A stretch of 64,000 nt of DNA from Hepsetus odoe (lineage: Eukaryota; Chordata; Actinopteri; Characiformes; Hepsetidae): the NCBI GenBank assembly GCA_017165825.1, contig CM029393.1:3715355-3779354 (forward strand), read 5' to 3'. The notes beneath the pieces are model-generated. The model did no database searches and was not told the DNA's origin. It worked only from the letters and a program-made list of their open reading frames with translations. Shown piece after piece: positions 1 to 13,100 of the stretch (position 1 is its first letter; each line of letters starts with the position of its first letter). A program made the translations under genes and the position numbers.

Positions 1-219
1 GAAAGTGAAAGTGACCATTCTTGTCATTATGAAACACGGCACAGAACACAAAACAAAATTACACCTCTGCAACCCAGCTATTGAAAGCGTCCAGGGAGCA
101 GTAATGGAGACAGTACCTTGCTCGAGGGTACCCTGAGGGCAACCTATTGGGAAGGGATTTGAACCCACAATCTTCCGATTCTGGGGCCAACTCCCTAATC
201 ACTAGGCCTCTGCTTCCCC
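1..219 (-). repeat. SINE-A (tRNA-derived), truncated by window edge
   Basis: On the minus strand the copy starts with the tRNA-like head (box A-like AGTGATTAGG, box B-like GGTTCAAATCC) and ends in the GTCACTTTCACTTTC tail at position 1. Family features: a head of about 75 nt, then a CCCTTGAGCAAGGTACC palindrome, a GGGTTAAATGCAGAGGTCC block and the tail. Confidence 0.8.
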
Positions 220-297
220 TTGCCCCTTGTGTAATCAGATTGATCTTTTATTAGATAAAACCATCAATCCATTAAGCTACAACTATAATATACAGAC

Positions 298-508
298 CAG
301 TGAAAACCCTTGTCACAGCACAGCACACGTGAACCACAACAAAATTGGACCTCTGCATTTGACCCATGCAGCTATTGAAAGTGCCCGGGGAGCACTGACG
401 GGGACGGTACCTTGCTCAAGGGTACCTCAGGGCAACCTACCTAAGGAAATCAAACCCACAATCTTCAGACGCTAGGGCAACTCCCTAACCACTAGGCCAC
501 CGCTGCCC
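298..508 (-). repeat. SINE-A copy
   Basis: Full head-to-tail copy on the gene-sense strand, with the CCACTAGGCCACCGCTGCCCC complement at the 508 end and the GTGAAAACCCTTGTCAC tail complement at the 298 end. Lies in the last chd5 intron. The remainder, 509-944, shows nothing recognisable. Confidence 0.85.
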
Positions 509-944
509 CAGAGGTTGTTCATGTGTTCATGTGTCTTGCTGTCCCCTGTTACATAACTATAGTGACTCAGTTTTTATTCCTTTTTCAATAACAAGTTTCA
601 AAATGTACAGTTAACACCCCTCCTTTCATGAAGTCTATTTGTAAACCATAAGCTTGAAAAACACGTCCATGGAAACATCTGCACCTACTCAGCCTATTCA
701 GCCCCACCTACTTACATTTGCAGCACTTTAGCATCATCCATGTAAACAGGTTCAGCATTTAAATGTGTTGTAGCTCATTTCCTCCCTTTATAGGTCAGGT
801 AATCACACTAGAGCTCATTTATTTATCTACCAGTCTAATGTCACTGCAAATAAAACAATCTAATACTAAGAGATGGAATACAAGAAAACTATGACCTTAA
901 TAAAAGCTGATTACTGTAACTAACAAACTGGTCCTGATGCTGAC

Positions 945-1108
945 CTGCTGTGGAGGTGGCTCATTGCCCCGACTTGTGAGTCGGCTGAGGATGCTCCTCT
1001 CAGACATCTGCAGACGGGCAGATACGGGAGGGATACGAGACAGCATGGAGGGCAGCCTCGTTACATCAGCCTTCATGTCACTTAAAAGCTCTTCCAGCTG
1101 ATTCAAAA
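945..1108 (-). CDS. chd5: chd5 exon 38, C-terminal region
   Basis: Completes Val, then LNQLEELLSDMKADVTRLPS, MLSRIPPVSARLQMSERSIL, SRLTSRGNEPPPQQ. The donor CAG then GTCAGC (943-944) is in phase 0, as expected before the final CHD5 exon (GAFGSSQ... in mammals). That exon is not found in 1-944. If the donor is not used, reading continues through VSIRTSLL to a TAA at 897-899, giving 16 alternative residues. Confidence 0.92.
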
Positions 1109-4100
1109 CTGCAAAGACAGCACCACAATCTCGGAAAAAGGCAGGTACATATACATCCTGGCTGCACTATACCATTTTTTAAAATAATTTCTTGTCATTT
1201 TAATAATTTTAAATAATTTCTAGTATTTTATCATCAACTTGCAGCTCTATAATACATCCTTGACAACATCCCTGACAAAAAAAGTTTCCAGTTTCTGAAT
1301 CTGTGAATTGCTCATTACCACAAGACTAAATGGAACAGTCAGACAAACCTTTGTGCAGGACGGCGTTAGCTGGCTTGTTACCGGCCAGGGACTCTTTAGA
1401 GAGGTGCTGGTGGGACTCGGCCAGGCACTCGACCTCAGCAAAGCGTGTGTTAAGGGCCATGGCGGGGTGGCTGGTGTCCTGCGTCATGTTCAGGTAGGCC
1501 GCCCTGCGCAACTGCTCTTCAATCACCAGCGCCTGCTCCAACAGCTGAGACAGATACAAAGCATATAGCCCCTTCAAATGTGCTTTTATTTATTATTTTT
1601 AAATGAATTCATATTCCTCCATTCATCTCCGACAGGGGTGCAGGGGTAGCTGCTGGGAGGGCAACCCAGATGTACCAAAAAATAGTTTCTCCTCCACGTG
1701 TACAGTCCACCAGAGCGTCAGACCATGCAGCTATTATTATTTAATAAAATTATATTCATTCATCCTTTTTTCATTCATTTTCTGCCACTTGTTCCAAGTG
1801 GGGTTGGGGGGGGGTGTGCTGGAGTCCATCCCAGCTCACATAGGGCGAAGGACGGGGACACACCCTGAACAGGTCACCAGCCCATCGCAGGGAGGAGCGA
1901 GACGGGGACAGCACCTTGCTCAAGGGTACCTCAGGGCAATCTATTGGGAAGGGGCTCAAACCCCCGATCCTCCAATCATGCGGCCAACGTCCTAACCGCT
2001 AGGCCACCGCTGCCCCGCTAATAATAAAATTATAGCTGTTGTCATTATGGCACTTTGGTTATGTCTGCATGGGTTTCCTCTGGGAGCTCCAGCTTCCTCC
2101 CACCATCCAAAGACATGCACTTCAGGTGAAGTGGAGATGCTAAATTGCCCTCTAGCTGTGAGTGTGTTTATCTTCGTGTCTGCCCTTCGATGGACGGGTG
2201 ACCCGTACAGCGAGTTTCTCTGCCTTTCAATGAGATTTGGGATCAAATCCAGCACCCCTACTACTCTGGCTTGTATAAGCTGCTCAGAAAATAAATGTTC
2301 TGATTCCAAAAAAAATCCATTAAAATCATGATCATGTTAAGTAATTAATTCATTACTCATATTGGAGTAAAGTTACAGAAGCAAGTTTGCGTTGGCTTGG
2401 ACATGTCCAGAGGAGAGACGAGGATTATTTTGGAAGGATGGAGCTGCCAGGAACGAGGAGAAGAGGAGGACCAAGGAGGAGGTTTATGGACGTGGTGAGA
2501 GAGGACATGCAGGTGGTCGGTTTGAATGAGGAAGATGCAGAGGACCGGAAGAAATGGAAACAGATGATCCGCTGTGGCAACCCCTAAACGGGAGCAGCCG
2601 AAAGAAGAATAAGTCATTACTGGTATAATAGACTCACTTTAAAACGCCGCGCAAGGAACTTGTTCTTCATCTCCAGATAGTTGCCTTTGTTCATCTCAGT
2701 CTTGAAGGGTTCGTTGAGGATGGCATACCGTGGGTCATTCTGGATGTCCTGCCAGCGTGCATAGCCATGGCTAAAACATATCTGGTCAAGGGGCCAAACA
2801 TGGCTGGAAATACAGCAAAGGAATGCAAATGAAACTGCCAGCTTCTCTTTCTAACTTTCCTAAAAATGTTTTTTTTTGGTTTTAATTAAAACATTCATTA
2901 TTAAAAAATGATATTACATCTGACACCAGCCCATGCTGTTTCCCATTTCCAAAAGCACATCCTTACCTGTGTTATTATGATCAAACTACTTACTAGACTA
3001 CTAAGGAAGTTTATTCATTCTGAAGAGAATTAAAGTGAAAGTGACTATTCTTGTCATTGCGAGGTCACAGCACAGCACCCAGTGAACCACAACAAAATTG
3101 GACCTCTGCATTTAACCCATGCACACAAACACTGTGCAGCAGGGGGCAGCTATGAAAGCTGTTGTTTGGGAGCAGTGACGGGGACAGTACCTTGCTCAGT
3201 ACCTCCTCAGAGAAACCTACCGGTAAGGGATTTGAACCCGCAATTTTCCACTTCGGTGGCCAACTCCCTAACCACTAGACCACCGCTGCAGAATCAGCGC
3301 CAATCTAGCTTCAGTGATGAAATCACAGGCTAATTTATAGTGGACCTGTCATTTGTGTAACTCCTGTAAATGCAAGACCAGAAGCTCACAGCAGATTCAA
3401 AAACCAAACTGAAAAATATCAGAAATTTCCAGCAGATCTGTTTTGGTTAATGCTTTTAGAAAAGGTCATACAGCTCCCTTTTCTTCACCTCATTGCGCAC
3501 AGTGAAATGCAGCCCCTGCTTTTCACCCATACACATGTGCAGCAGGGGGCAGCTATTTAAAGCACCTGGGGAGCAGTGATAGGGACAGTACCTTGCTCAA
3601 GGGTACCTCAGGGCAACCTACTGGTCTGGGATTTAAGCCCATGGCCTTCCGATTCTGGAGCCTAGTCCCTAAACACAAGGCCACTGCTGCCCCTGCTGTG
3701 CTGTTCATAGGATACTATGGACACTTATAAAGTGAAAGTGACAACCCTTGTCATTGCGAGGTCACAGCACTGCACACCATGAACCACAACGAAATTGGAC
3801 CTCTGCTTTTAACCCATGCACACAAACACCGTGCAGCAGTGGGCAGCTATTGAAAGCGCCCAGGGAGCAGTGACAGGGACGGTACCTTGCTCAGGGGTAC
3901 CTCAGGGCAACCTACTTTTTGAGGGAATTGAACCCACAATCATCCGACGTGGGGCAACTCCCTAACCACTAGGCCACCGCTGCCCCACCGCTGTTATGAT
4001 ACACTTACGGCATGTGACAGCCAGTCACAATGTGATTTCCCCGCGGTTTATGATGACCGTGTTGCCAGAAGAGGATTCTATTGTGAGAATCCTTTGGGTC

Positions 4101-7100
4101 AAGAGGCCGAACATGCAAGGAAACACAGAGAGCCAAGATTATGCTGCATAAAAGGAACAGCTCTGAAGCCACCTTCTTTCCTTTGTTCCTCTTAAACGAC
4201 ACCAGACCAAAAAAAAAGGAAAAACAGAAAACACATACCAACATTTGACACTCCTTTGAAGCTGCACAACACAGCTCCAATTTCCGCTGTCAAAAATTCA
4301 AAGAAAGGTGTACATAGTTGTTGAAAAGCAGCCACTGGAGCTCAAAAGAGCCTTGAAAAGCAGCGGGGGAGGTAAAGCAGGATACGTTACGATGCCAGCC
4401 AACAGCCAGTAGTCGTGGCGACGGTGCCAGATGTCATACATCTTGCCAGATGACACGGCTACGCGCTCTTCGTTCTGCCACAGAGTGTGCAGCTCTGCGA
4501 ACACACACATCCATTTCATGTTTACAGTTACCATCATCTGTGTGTGATTTTCTTTACGCTGCATTAAAGATCCCTGGGGGAAGACCTCCCAGAAGGAAGC
4601 GTTTTCTTGCTTTAACTCACCTGTGAAGCCTCCGTCTGCGATGTTGAACATGAAACGCATCTTGGTGCCATTCTTGTTGTCTCTGTGGCTCTCGTCTGCC
4701 TCATCCCTCGCTTCTTTATCTCCATTCAGTTGAGTCTCAATGGCATCCTCAGATTTGGGTTCTTGGGTTGCAGCTGTAGAAACTGGCAGGTTTGTTAGAA
4801 TGACTAATATTACACACTATTCTGTAAGTCACAGTTACCAGATATGCAACAAAAGCTTGGTCTGATTCTAGATTCGTGGTTTCTCACTCATTTGAAACAA
4901 GTTGAGACATTTTGTGCACATTGTGGACTCTCGGTCAGCAAGTCAAGAATCCCGGGTCAAAGCCGCAGGCACCTGTGAGCTGGAGTTCAAGGCAGGACAA
5001 CTGAACTTGCGTTCTCTGGGTCGGTAGGTTAACCCCTCTATAACTCCATCGCTCCATATAGTGCTAGCTAATTAGTTCTCCTCCAAGCTTTCTGAATGGT
5101 CCGATAGTGTTGCATTAGTGGTTAAAATGGCATGTTGGCTACCATCTGCATAAGTCCGCCCCAAAGGTATATTTATTACATATTTATTTTACTTGACTCG
5201 GATGAAGCGTTACTTTTGTGCCCAGGGAGCAATGACAGGGACAGTACCTTGCTCAAGGGTACCTCAGGGCAACCTACTGGGAAGGGGTTCGAACCCCGAT
5301 ACGCCGATCATGCAGCCAACGCCCTAACCACTAGACCACCGCTGCCCCTAATGTACTTGAAAAACACTAAATAATAAATGCAAATATATGAAAAATTCTA
5401 ATATATAAATAATATATGCAGTATTCATTCATTCATTCATTTTCTGCCGCTTGTCCCAAGCGGGGTCGCGGGGGAGTGCTGGAGTCCATCCCAGCTCACA
5501 CAGGGTGAAGGACGGGGGACACAGCCTGGACAGGTCGCCAGCCCATCACAGGGATATATACAGTATATATATACATTTATATAATATATACATATGTATA
5601 TAATATATACAGTAACTGTATGCTTTTTTTTTTTTTCACATCAAATATAAATGTGCAAAGTATGCTGTTGTGGACCAAAATGTTCGAGATTCGTTCTATC
5701 CTATCTCAACCATTAGCATCATTTGAGCCCCTGAACAAGAGCCCTGATGAACACTGTATCGGTCATGTAATTCAATAATCACATTTAAACTACATCAAAA
5801 AACAGACCATTACAACTCTAAACAGACTCTATATACAATATAAACATACTACAGCCCTTAGCGTCTCACTTAGTAAATGCAACAGTGTCTTGCTCTGACC
5901 TGGCTTTTGCTCTTTTTCCTCCACTTTCACTGGATAAGGGTCACCGTCTGATTTCTCAGGCGTGTTCTCCGCATCTTTACTTTGTTCTCCTAGGAATATA
6001 CACAGTCGGCTAATCTGCACTCTTAATCTATCCGTTTTGAAATAGCAAAGGGGAAATAAACATCCTCACCTGTCGGTGTTCCCTGATTCCGACTGGCACA
6101 CTGCTCAGCCTGTTTGGATGCCGGCTGCGTCTGTTTGGCTGACGGCTCTGTCTGGGAGGCTGTCTCATCTTTCTTTTCACTCTCTTCGTTAGCCCTCTCC
6201 TCAGGGCTACTTCTCTTTGTTTCTTCACTCTCAATGCTTTTTTCGGGTGTAGAGGATGGCTCTGAATCTTTGGATGCCTGAGAGAAGAGGAATTAGGAGA
6301 GAACTGCTTGAATTTAGTTCTTAAATAAACTTCTAAATGCAAGATTCTATTAGAAAAACTCCAAACGTGTTTCACGGCGAATGAAAAACTTTTTTCTGTC
6401 TAGTCTATGCTACGAGCTAAAACCATTTCTATGAGTTAATGCCCAATCAGATAACGCTGCATAGGGTGCCGGGCTGTTAAAGCACGTGAGCGGTGAGCAG
6501 TGCACCCACACACGCTGTGCAGCAGGGGGCAGCTATTTAAAGCTTTAGAGCTTAAATTTGAACATTTTAAGCTTTTAAAGCTATTTCCTGTCCCAAGGAA
6601 GGACAATTAACGGGGGGTGAGGTTTTAAGCTCATTTGAGATCATTAAACTCATCGTGTTTGTGAATAAGTTGGCCTTTCTGTATTCTAATGAGATTGCAA
6701 TTAACTAATAAAAATAATAATCAAACCTCTTTTGTAGCCCCAGATTGGAAATGTGATTTTAAATAAGGGTGACACAGTGGTTAATGATGTTCCCTCACAG
6801 TAAAAAGGTTCTGGGCTTGATTGCTAGTTGGACTGTGTTCTGTTTGCATGCTCTACCATGTCTGCGTGGTATCTCAAGGTCCATCAGGTGAATGGAAGAT
6901 GGTAAAATTGCCTGTAGGTGTGTGTTTGCTTGAGTGTTTGACCTGTGATGGACTGGTGATCTCCATGGAGTTTCTCTACCTTCTGTCCAATGAGCGCTGG
7001 GAATTAAGTTGCTCAGATAACGAATGGATGGATTTTCAAAAAAACTTCAACAGTCACAACCCTTTAGGAGCAATCAAACATATCAAGCTCTGCTTGAGAC

Positions 7101-10100
7101 TAGAGACATGTGCAATCACCTCAGAATCCACAGGTTTGGTGCTCTCCTGGTCAGTAGCCTCTTTATCTTCTTGAGAACCAGAACCACCCTCTGTTTTGTC
7201 TGTAAAACAATATGCTTTGCAATAAGTCTAGCTATGCTTACAGCCTCCTCCGGCCGGAATCAGCAGGAAACGTGCGCGTTATGTGTACGCACAGGTGTGC
7301 CTTCATTACTGGCCTCAAACTGAAAGGCCTTTAGCCTCTTTGCTGCAGAAATGGAGATTACAGATCATGTTTATTCATGCACAGCCTCAGCCCGCAGCAA
7401 AGATCAGTTTCTGTCACTGTCATATCAAGCCAGTGTAACTCAATTTTATTTCAGTATTATTTCCTTTTCATCAGCCTTTACACTTGCTGAGAAACCCTGC
7501 AGGTCTTCATACATTGGTGCGTTTGTATACTAAAAAATGAACGAGCTTAACATAATTTTGTAATATGTTGTAATAGATCTTTCTTGTATATTGCCTTGAA
7601 CTTTTTAACTAGGGTTTAACACAGCATTCAGCCTCATACACTTTTGCTGTATTTCATTTTTTTCAGTAGTTTTGCACTAAATATACAGTAACAATTCAAT
7701 ATATAATATATGATATGTAATATATCATGTGATCTTATAGAAGTGATGTCTGTTTTGCATGTGCCGAAGAAGAAAAATGTTGTTTACGGATAAATATATA
7801 AAAATTTGATACTTTTTTTTGCCTACCTGATGGTACAGGTGTGCTGGGCTGTGTTGGAGCAGGACTGGCCGGAACAGGAGTGTTGGGATCGGATGACAGA
7901 CTCTCGTTGAGTTTCTTCAGCTCCAGACCCACGGGAATCAGCTCCGGAGAGCTGTATTTACCATTTACATGTTCAAACTCCTGCACCTACACACACACAC
8001 ACACACACACACACAAATGTATCAACAGTAGCACAGGCCACATTATCTGCTTTATTTTTTTCCCAATACGTGAAATTCAGAATATAAACAGCAGTGTTGC
8101 ACTACATTGTGCAGAAGTGTGTCCTGTGTGGAACTTATTCTCACCTACAAAATCAAAACATAACTGGGGGGACCAAACACAGGAATGCTCTTCAAGGCAC
8201 AGTGAAAAGCCCCCGAAATGGACTGAAAAGTTACCTTTTTGCGAACGAGAGACATGACTCCGATCCTAGTGAGGACGTGCTGTCGGGACAGACCCTCTCT
8301 TGGCACGCCGTCCGCAAACGTCTCTGCCCCGTCTGCTCCCGGCTCGCACAGATGCCTCATAAACAATGACACATATGCCCTGAGACAGAAACACACACGG
8401 CTTGCATCAGCCATATCCATCTTTAAAAACATGGTACTTATAATATGTGAAACAATCTGATCTGCAAACTACTATCACTGACAGAATCAATTGTAAAACT
8501 GGATTTTGCAATGTCTAAAAATGAAACAAGGTGAAGGAGTGGGTTGTTAAGTGAGGGATGCATGTATGGGTTAACTAATTTGAAAAGAAGCTTGTCTGAG
8601 CGTCTACCAGTACCTGAACTCCTTCTCACTCTTGCCCTTCAGGTCCCTGACCAGCCAGTGTGAGTTGAAAGCATCCTGTGGAGGCATCCCCCAGCGCATG
8701 ATCGCATTTAGGAATGCCTTCCTCTGACGGGCATTAAAACCAAGCACCTGGAGCACAGTTACAAAAACTCTGTAAGATTCCTGTCTCACACTTTTACCTA
8801 AAATAAAGTCACTTTAACAGCATGTCTGGAGTCTGAAAAGCACGTCCTGAACCACTGAATAAACTTGCTTGTGAGGTTTCGGACATATCATGGCACATTA
8901 TTATTATGAATATAAGTGCACAGTCTCTAGAGAATGCACAGCTACAATGTACTTTCTGAGGGAAACATTAAGGGAAAGTGACTAATTGCAAGACACAATG
9001 ATAAGCTTCCCCTGCATACACATGGGATTTGAACCCACAGCCTTCCGATCCTGGGGCTTAGTCCCTAACCACTAGGCCACCGCTGCCCCAGCCACGGCGC
9101 TTAACTCATACACACATGTGCAGGAGGGGGCAGCTTTTTAAAGCACCCAGGTAGCAGTGATGGGGACGGTACTTTGCTCAAGGGGAACTCAGGGCAACAT
9201 ACTGGTCTGGGATTCAAACCAACAACCTTCCGGTCCTGGATCCTGAGCCACTAGGCAACCACTGCCCCGCAGTGGCATGTATGAAAGTTATGGCACAGTG
9301 TATATTTGATTTGTTATATTCAGGGATGGCAGGATGATGGCTAGCGCATGTGGCCTTCCAGCTAGAAGGTTTTGAGTTTGATTCCTAGCTGGTGCAGTCC
9401 GAGTTCATTCTGTGTTGCGTGCACGAGTATGTGTGCATGTCTGCCCCGCGATGGACCGACAGTCTCTGCAGGGTATCTCTTTCAGCCTATGAGCACTGGG
9501 ATAGGCCCACCCCAGCCCTGATTAGCATTATAAGATAGAAAAGGAGATAGTGGATGGATGGATATCTGGATGATGCTTAAGAAATCAAATAAATGGACTG
9601 TGAACTGAGCAAAACTGTACAGAAGATGCTGCGTTTAAGTTTGAATTCTTTCTGAACTTTTAAATGAAATCTTACTTTAATCCTATTTTGTTATATTGTT
9701 TATTTTTATTGATTACCTTTGAATTTTTTTAAGCTATTATTATTTTTTTACACAGGCAATCAATAAATGATGTCATCTGACTGAGGATTTTGCACACGTG
9801 TTAACCACTCATACACCTAAAGCTATGAAAAATGCTTTCTGTTTCTAATCTTTTTTGTCAAAAGGTAATTAGAGGCTATTATTTTAGGTTCAGTACAAGC
9901 ATTCGGTTATGTAAGAGTCGTAAGAATACCTACCTCAATGTTGCCTCCTACTCTAGCCAGTAGTGGGGGCAGTGGTTTATCCCTGTCACTCTTCAGCTGC
10001 CTGCGGGACTGTCTGCGGCCTCCTAGTAAAACAATGCAACATTAAATCCAAAAGTTCCATCTACCTCCATTTTCAGTCCCAGAAATGGAGCTAAAATGAA

Positions 10101-13100
10101 CTTGAGACATCTGCAAAGTGAAATGTAGGCAAAGGTAAAAGTGCCCCACCTTCTGGTCTCTCCTCGAAATCTTCATCCTCATCCTCGGACCCCACCGAGT
10201 ATTCGGACTGATTGTCTGAAAGATCATCCTGCCATTCTGAGTTCCGGATCAGCAGAAAATGGCACACAAACACATACACAGTGCATTCACTTCTGCAGGC
10301 ATTCCTACGTTTCCTTTCCATCCGAACCCAATTAAGCTCCGACACTATAAACACAGCTTGAATCCACGTGTGTGTATGTGTGTACCTTGATCCTCCTGAG
10401 AGGTGTCGTTGTAGTTGACCTGCTTGCGGATGCGTTTGCCCTTCCCCAGATTGCGAGCCAGGTCTTCCTGCTGCTGTTCATAATGATGCCGCAGAAGCTT
10501 CTCCCAGTAATCTGGATCCACGTTTTCCTCCTGCTTTATAATCTCCCTCTGAACCTCCTCCTGCAGGATAGATGTCCCCAGACATATGGAGTTAACAAAA
10601 GGCCGGGCAGTCAGGTGAAGCCCCCAGAGCCTTTGTTTCCAGGCAAAAGCGATAAAAACTCCTGCTGCCATAAAACTTAAATGACTTTAACTGAAAGGAG
10701 AAGCTCATTGAAGCTTATGGCATATCATTCAGACGTTTGGAAGCTCTAATGTGTTCTACAACATCCAAAAAAACACAAAAATAATCAGACTGAATAGTGA
10801 CATATGTTTTTAATCTAGAATTCATTTATAATAATATTTATTTTGCAAAATGATTTATTGCAAAATCTATTAAAGCGAACAAAGCTATAGTAAATGTCTT
10901 AATTGTGCTCAAATTTAAAGGCAGAATTAAGTGGTATATTAATTATTAAAATATCACTATAATAATAAAATCGTATTATTATATTTGAACGAATATGATA
11001 AAAGTTGATGTTTCCTTATCACTACGATTATTATCAATACAGTTATAATGCAGTTGATTTCCAGAATGAAGATGTTAATATCTCAGATGACGCATTCATA
11101 AAAATCTATGTCCAGAATGAAAAGGCTTTTCAAAAAAGGAACCTATCGTTTTACTCACAAAAAAAAAAATTAAAATAAACAGTGAGAGTCAAAACTGATT
11201 CCCAACATTGTCTGCTTTTATCTGAATGCAGAGCGATCAGAAAAGTTAAAGTCAGTTCTCAAAGTGCAGTTTTCAGATCAGTTTCTGAAAGTCTTCACTA
11301 CTTTCACATCAGAGGGGCCTAAAAGAGATCCTCAGCCCCTCTCCTCACCTCTCCATCCTCCTCCCGGACCACATACTGCGCCACCTTGAAGGAGCTGAGA
11401 TACTCGTTCATGTTCTGAATCTCTGTGTCCTCTGTGGCGTCCTGGCTGCGATCCAGCAGTTTAGAGATAGCGTTGTCATCATAGTGGATCACGTTGCCCT
11501 CCTCTCCATCCTTACTGTCCCCTAGAGGAGACATAAACAGCTCCAGCATCATACACACACAAGATGCAGGAAAGACTGCTAATGTAATTACACAACCGGC
11601 AACGATAATCTACGACAAATAGATGTTTTCCAAGAGATAACAGACATAATATGCATGTAAACCCCCAGCAGATAGGTTTGCTCCTGAGCAGTAGTAGTCT
11701 GTGCAGTAACTGATTTTTAATTTTTAGCTTCTACTGACTCTCCAACTGAGTTTTATTGCAGCTCAAATTATCCTCCTGATTTCAAGCATGCTGACAGCAT
11801 CATCATCCTCCTCCATAGAAATGTCATTATCGGGGACTGGGTTGTGCCGGTAGAGGAATGAAAGTGAAAGTGACAACCCTTGTCATTGCGAGATCACAGC
11901 ACAGCACACAGTGAAGCACAACGAAACTGGACCTCTGCATTTAACCCATGCAAACACTGTGCATCAGTGGGCAGCTATTGAAAGTGCCCGGGGAGCAGTG
12001 ACGGGGACGGTACCTTGCTCAAGAGCACCTCAGGGCAACCTTCTGGTGAAGGAATCGAACCCACAATCTTCCAATGCAGGGGCAACTCCCTAACCAGTAG
12101 GCCACCACTGAATGAGAAGTCTAGTCTAGTGCAGAGGATGTACCCAGCCACTTTAACCAGTTCCTCCTAGGGGATCCAACATAACCCTCCCAGTGTGTCC
12201 TGGTTCTGCCCTGTGTTCTCTTTCCATTTGGTCAGGCTCAGAACACTTCCAATGGGAGCCACCCAGGAGACATCCTGAAGAGACGCCCGAACCACCTTAA
12301 CTGGATCTTTTCAACATGGAAGAGCAGAGGCTCCAGGATGTACAAGCTCCTCAGCCAATCCCTGAGGTTGTGCCCAGACACCCTACGGAGGAACCTCATT
12401 TCTGCCGCAAGTATTCATGATCTCATTCTTTCAGTCGCTACCCTGAGCTCTAACCATAGGTGAGGGTTGGAACAAAGATCGACTGGTAAATTGAGAGCTT
12501 TGCCTTTCAGCTCAACTCCCTCTTCACCACAATCTTCCAGTACAGCGACCGCATAACTGCTTCTCTGTCAATCTCCTTCTCTATTTTCCTCTCAACCCCA
12601 AGATACATTTAACCCCTCCACTTGAGGCCGTATGTCATTCCTAACTGACAACTTGACTCAACTATGTTCCATTATTAAAACTTTAAACAGGCCATATCTA
12701 CAAAAAAAACAAAACTTTTCTTGATTCAAATTCATTATGCTCATGATATCAGTCTGATATCAGTGTGATCACTACTTTTAAAGGCACACTGGCAAAATCA
12801 ACCTGTTTAATGCAAAATTATGCAATGAGCCTGGAAATGGGCATAAAAATGAGTGATGATAAAATGTTTAAAGTACGTATAAAGAGGTGGTCAGGGGTGG
12901 TGGTGGTCTAGTGGTGGGTACTTGCCTATGGAGCAATGGCTCAAGAGGTCCCAGGTTCGAACCCCACCTCTAGCACTACCATCACTGGGTCCCTGAGCAA
13001 GACCCTTAACCCTGAGTGTCTCCAGGGGGACTGTCCCTGTAATTAGGACATGGAAGTCGCTCTGGATAAGAGCGTCTGCTAAATGCCGTAAATATAAAGA

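Noticed and set aside
7840..8260. 138-codon plus-strand open frame overlapping exon 30
   Set aside because: Shadow of exon 30 and its CA repeat on the opposite strand.
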